From assembly GCA_016302095.1 (NCBI GenBank), contig JAEDOE010000048.1, forward strand, positions 1-7,722: DNA of 7,722 nt, given 5' to 3'. Origin of the DNA: Anaerovibrio sp. GTDB lineage: Bacteria; Bacillota; Negativicutes; Selenomonadales; Selenomonadaceae. Below are positions 5,347 through 7,722 of this stretch, in pieces; the first letter of the stretch is position 1, and every line of letters starts with the position of its first letter. The notes beneath the pieces were generated by a model that had not been told where the DNA came from, made no database searches, and worked only from the letters and a program-made list of their open reading frames with translations. The position numbers were made by a program, and so were the translations under genes.

Positions 5347-7443
5347 TCAGTTAGCCTTTTTGCCGCCACCGCCCGGCACCGGGGATGGAGCTGTAGGCGC
5401 AGGCACTGCCTCCTGAGCAGGTACTGCAGGTGCATTGCCCTCGCCGGATTTGCCAGCCTCCTTTGGCTTGGCATCCTTGCCCTGCTTCTGCTCCTTGCCG
5501 TCCTTATCCTTGTCCTTATCGTCCTTCTTGTCCTCAGTCTTGGCAGGCTTCTCCACAGAGGTCAGGTATGCACCGTTAAAGTTCTTGTTAGGCATTCCCT
5601 GCACCACCTTGGACATGAATGCCTTCCAGATAGTGGCAGGCGTGGTGCCGCCTGTCATGCTGCCCATGCGGGCATTGTCATCACAGCCTACCCAGACGCC
5701 TGTTACCAGGTCGGGCACATAGCCCACGAACCAGGCATCCTGATAGTTGTCAGTAGTACCTGTCTTGCCGGCTGCCGGACGGCCGATATTTGCCCTTGTA
5801 CCCGTACCACGGGCAATAACGCCCATGAGCATGCTGGTAAGGTTATTGGCAGTAGATTTTTTCAGCACCTGCTCGGACTTGGGATGTGCTTCTTCCAGCA
5901 CCTCGCCCTTCTGATTCAGCACCTTCACAATAGCCACCGGCTCCACATGGACGCCATCATTGGCAAAGGTACCGTAGGCACTGGTCATCTCCAGCGGGGT
6001 TACGCCCTTGGTCATGCCGCCGATGGAGACAGCATAGTTCATATCATTGGCACTGCCCTCCTTGACGAAGGTAGTGATGCCCATCTTCTCTGCCAGATAA
6101 ATAATCTTTTCCATGCCCACTTCCTGGGCAATCTTGATGGTCGGCACGTTCAGTGACTGCTCTGCCACATAGCGCATGGTTACAGTGCCGTTAAAGTTGC
6201 GGCTGTAATTCTGTGGCTGCCAGCCGCCGATATTAATCGGCTTGTCCTCCACTGTAGAGGAAGGCGTCAGCCCGTTCTCCAAAGCTGCCGCAAACACGAA
6301 AGGCTTGAAGGAGGAGCCAGGCTGCCTCTCAGCCATGGTAGCCCTGTTGAACTGGTCCGTTCCCCTGCCGCCGACCATCGCCTTGATATAGCCGGTAGAC
6401 GGCTCAATTGCCACCAGTGCCCCCTGCGGCTGCTTGTTGCCGCTGCCGTCAGTAGAATAGGTCGGCAGATTCTGCATAGCTGCCTCTGCCGCCTTCTGCA
6501 TATCCACATCCAGCGTGGTATAAATCTTCAGCCCTTCCTGATATACTGCATCTGCACCGTATTTCTCGATCATCAGCTGGGTTACATAGTCAATAAAGTA
6601 AGCAGCCAGCCCGGTGGTATCCTGCTTCTGAGGCTTCACCAGATTCAGGCTCTCCGCCTTGGTTTTTGAGGCAGTAGACGAGCTGATATAGCCGTACTTG
6701 GCCATCTGGTCCAGCACCACGCCCTTACGCTCCTGGGCCGCCTGCAGATTGTTCAGGGGCGAAAAATAGTTCGGGCTCTTGGGAATACCTGCCAGCATAG
6801 CACATTCATTCAGATCCAAATCCTTGACATCCTTGCCAAAATAGGTCTTGGCAGCTGCCTGCACACCATAGGCCCCCTGCCCAAAATAAATCTGGTTCAG
6901 GTAAAGCTCAAGAATTTCATCCTTGGTGTACCTTCGCTCCAGCTGCAGGGCCAGAAAAATCTCCTGAATTTTTCTCTTGTAGGTTCTGTCCTGAGTCAGA
7001 TACGCATTCTTTGCCAGCTGCTGGGTAATGGTGGAACCGCCCTCTGCCACGCCCTTATTGGTGATATTGGCAATCAGTGCACGCATGATGCCCTTGGGAT
7101 CCACGCCTGCATGGTCATAAAACCGCACATCCTCCACCGCTATGAAAGCATCCTTCAAATGCTCCGGCACCTGGCTGATTTTCACAGGCACGCGGTTCTG
7201 CTCTGCATGGACATTGGCAAGCTCGTTGCCGTTAATATCATAGATTTGGGACGAAGCCGCCGGCCTTACATCCTCCAAATCCTGCTTGGTATTTAAGGTA
7301 GCTGTTAAAAAACCACAGCCCACACCGACAATCATCACTGCAAGCACCACAGCAATGACAACAAGGATACGGCTGCCATTGCCTCGCTGGGGAGGCTTAT
7401 GGGCCTGCCGTGACCTCTGGGCTGCTCCTGTACGCTTTTCCAT
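5347..7443 (-). CDS. Class A penicillin-binding protein, PBP1A type (glycosyltransferase/transpeptidase)
   Basis: Bifunctional peptidoglycan synthase: it polymerises lipid II into glycan strands and cross-links the peptides outside the cytoplasmic membrane. A short basic cytosolic N-terminus precedes one membrane anchor (about 26-48). The glycosyltransferase (GT51) domain has EDVRFYDHAGVD with catalytic E104, GGSTITQQLAKN (135-146), RKIQEIFLALQLER (157-170) and YLNQIYFGQGAYG. The transpeptidase domain starts near 340 and has nucleophile S377 in SSFK (SxxK), S430-L431-N432 (SxN) and KTGTT (560-564), so both activities look intact. After about 625 comes a low-complexity tail, first Lys/Asp-rich, then Pro/Ala-rich. 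698 residues is normal for the class. Start is ATG at 7443 with AAGGAGG at 7450-7456. A candidate promoter and an upstream terminator suggest it begins a transcription unit continuing toward tyrS. Related genes are called mrcA, ponA or pbpF; I cannot choose one. Confidence 0.95.
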   Translation of the reverse strand: MEKRTGAAQRSRQAHKPPQRGNGSRILVVIAVVLAVMIVGVGCGFLTATLNTKQDLEDVRPAASSQIYDINGNELANVHAEQNRVPVKISQVPEHLKDAFIAVEDVRFYDHAGVDPKGIMRALIANITNKGVAEGGSTITQQLAKNAYLTQDRTYKRKIQEIFLALQLERRYTKDEILELYLNQIYFGQGAYGVQAAAKTYFGKDVKDLDLNECAMLAGIPKSPNYFSPLNNLQAAQERKGVVLDQMAKYGYISSSTASKTKAESLNLVKPQKQDTTGLAAYFIDYVTQLMIEKYGADAVYQEGLKIYTTLDVDMQKAAEAAMQNLPTYSTDGSGNKQPQGALVAIEPSTGYIKAMVGGRGTDQFNRATMAERQPGSSFKPFVFAAALENGLTPSSTVEDKPINIGGWQPQNYSRNFNGTVTMRYVAEQSLNVPTIKIAQEVGMEKIIYLAEKMGITTFVKEGSANDMNYAVSIGGMTKGVTPLEMTSAYGTFANDGVHVEPVAIVKVLNQKGEVLEEAHPKSEQVLKKSTANNLTSMLMGVIARGTGTRANIGRPAAGKTGTTDNYQDAWFVGYVPDLVTGVWVGCDDNARMGSMTGGTTPATIWKAFMSKVVQGMPNKNFNGAYLTSVEKPAKTEDKKDDKDKDKDGKEQKQGKDAKPKEAGKSGEGNAPAVPAQEAVPAPTAPSPVPGGGGKKAN

Positions 7444-7479
7444 ATAGTGCCTCCTTAGTCACACACAAATACAGACTAT

Positions 7480-7508
7480 ATTCTACCACAAAATGCCTCA
7501 TTTGTGTA
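7480..7508 (-). promoter_or_regulatory. Candidate promoter of the PBP gene
   Basis: On the minus strand TACACA (7503-7508; 4 of 6 to the -35 consensus), a 17-bp spacer and TAGAAT (7480-7485; 5 of 6 to -10) point into the PBP gene, with -10 ending 36 bp before its ATG. It lies directly after the terminator of the preceding gene, where a promoter is expected. The spacer holds ACAAATG/CATTTTGT, a further imperfect inverted repeat. Confidence 0.45.
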
Positions 7509-7514
7509 TACAAA
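7501..7514. promoter_or_regulatory. Operator-like palindrome over the PBP -35 box
   Basis: TTTGTGTATACAAA is a 14-bp palindrome with one mismatched pair, covering the candidate -35 box of the PBP promoter. It also abuts the T tract of the upstream terminator, so part of its A/T symmetry could be incidental. A repressor site is an inference. Confidence 0.3.
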
Positions 7515-7552
7515 AAAAGAAAAGCCGCCAGCAAATCCTGCCAACAGCTTTT
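7512..7552 (-). terminator. Rho-independent terminator of the upstream deacylase-like gene
   Basis: In the minus-strand transcript, AAAAGC (complement of 7547-7552) pairs with GCUUUU (complement of 7520-7525). The bases between continue the stem for up to nine more pairs, several of them G-U, around a small loop. After a single C comes a run of seven U (7512-7518). The hairpin starts 6 bp past the stop codon at 7559, which fits the end of that gene's transcript and insulates the PBP gene. Confidence 0.75.
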
Positions 7553-7558
7553 TCTTCA

Positions 7559-7722
7559 TTAAATAACAACCACCTGCTCAATAGGCGTTACGCTGAACAT
7601 CAGCTCATGCTCTGCCACGGCCACGCAATCAGACCGCACATAGAAAAGCTGGCCTGAGCACGGTGATTTCAATTCTTCCAGGCACTCTGCCGTAAATGGA
7701 TCAAAAATCTGCCCCACCACAG
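7559..7722 (-). CDS. C-terminal fragment, probably a succinylglutamate desuccinylase/aspartoacylase-type deacylase
   Basis: Only the last 53 codons and the TAA stop (7559-7561) are inside the window; the 5' end lies beyond the right edge. The visible part reads GQIFDPFTAECLEEL, then KSPCSGQLFYVRSDCVAV, AEHELMFSV and a hydrophobic end. This resembles the beta-rich C-terminal domain of AstE/AspA-like zinc deacylases (M14-like), whose pattern is roughly G.I.DPxTGE.LEEVRSPxDGxVFxLRxxPVV..GxLxxxI. The zinc-binding catalytic part is not visible, so the call rests on this pattern alone; another protein with a biotinyl/lipoyl-like domain is the main alternative. A reading frame closed by a stop followed by a good terminator supports a real gene. 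Confidence 0.55.
   Translation of the reverse strand, partial: VVGQIFDPFTAECLEELKSPCSGQLFYVRSDCVAVAEHELMFSVTPIEQVVVI

Overview
This is a housekeeping stretch of a bacterial chromosome of roughly 50% GC. Every supported gene lies on the minus strand, so transcription runs from high to low coordinates. Strong AGGAGG-type ribosome binding sites, GTG starts on ruvC and tyrS, and a two-subunit (alpha/beta) type aspartokinase point to Bacillota. The gene set and protein style look most like the Negativicutes (Selenomonas-like), but that placement is an inference and no rRNA or marker here proves it.

Layout in the direction of transcription: (1) 7722-7559, the last 53 codons of a gene entering from the right edge, resembling the C-terminus of succinylglutamate desuccinylase/aspartoacylase-type deacylases, followed by a clear intrinsic terminator; (2) a candidate promoter, then a 698-residue class A penicillin-binding protein (PBP1A type); (3) tyrS, tyrosyl-tRNA synthetase; (4) yebC, a YebC/PmpR/TACO1-family protein; (5) a 268-bp gap containing a ~140-bp imperfect palindrome; (6) ruvC, Holliday-junction resolvase; (7) a 180-bp AT-rich gap with a 20-bp perfect palindrome and a good sigma-A-type promoter overlapped by an inverted repeat; (8) lysC, aspartokinase, with an internal ribosome binding site and start for a separate beta subunit; (9) a structured 143-bp leader; (10) a class I aminotransferase that runs off the left edge.

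The genes cover cell-wall synthesis (PBP), translation (tyrS, yebC), recombination (ruvC) and amino-acid metabolism. LysC and the aminotransferase may be functionally linked: LysC commits aspartate to the lysine/threonine/methionine branch, and the aminotransferase family includes the enzymes that make aspartate or the aromatic amino acids.

I found no mobile-element gene, CRISPR array, defence system, tRNA or rRNA, and no new multi-gene system. The points worth a second look are in the intergenic DNA (the ruvC-yebC palindrome, the operator-like repeats at lysC and the PBP gene, the 9-bp repeats before tyrS) and the internal start inside lysC.
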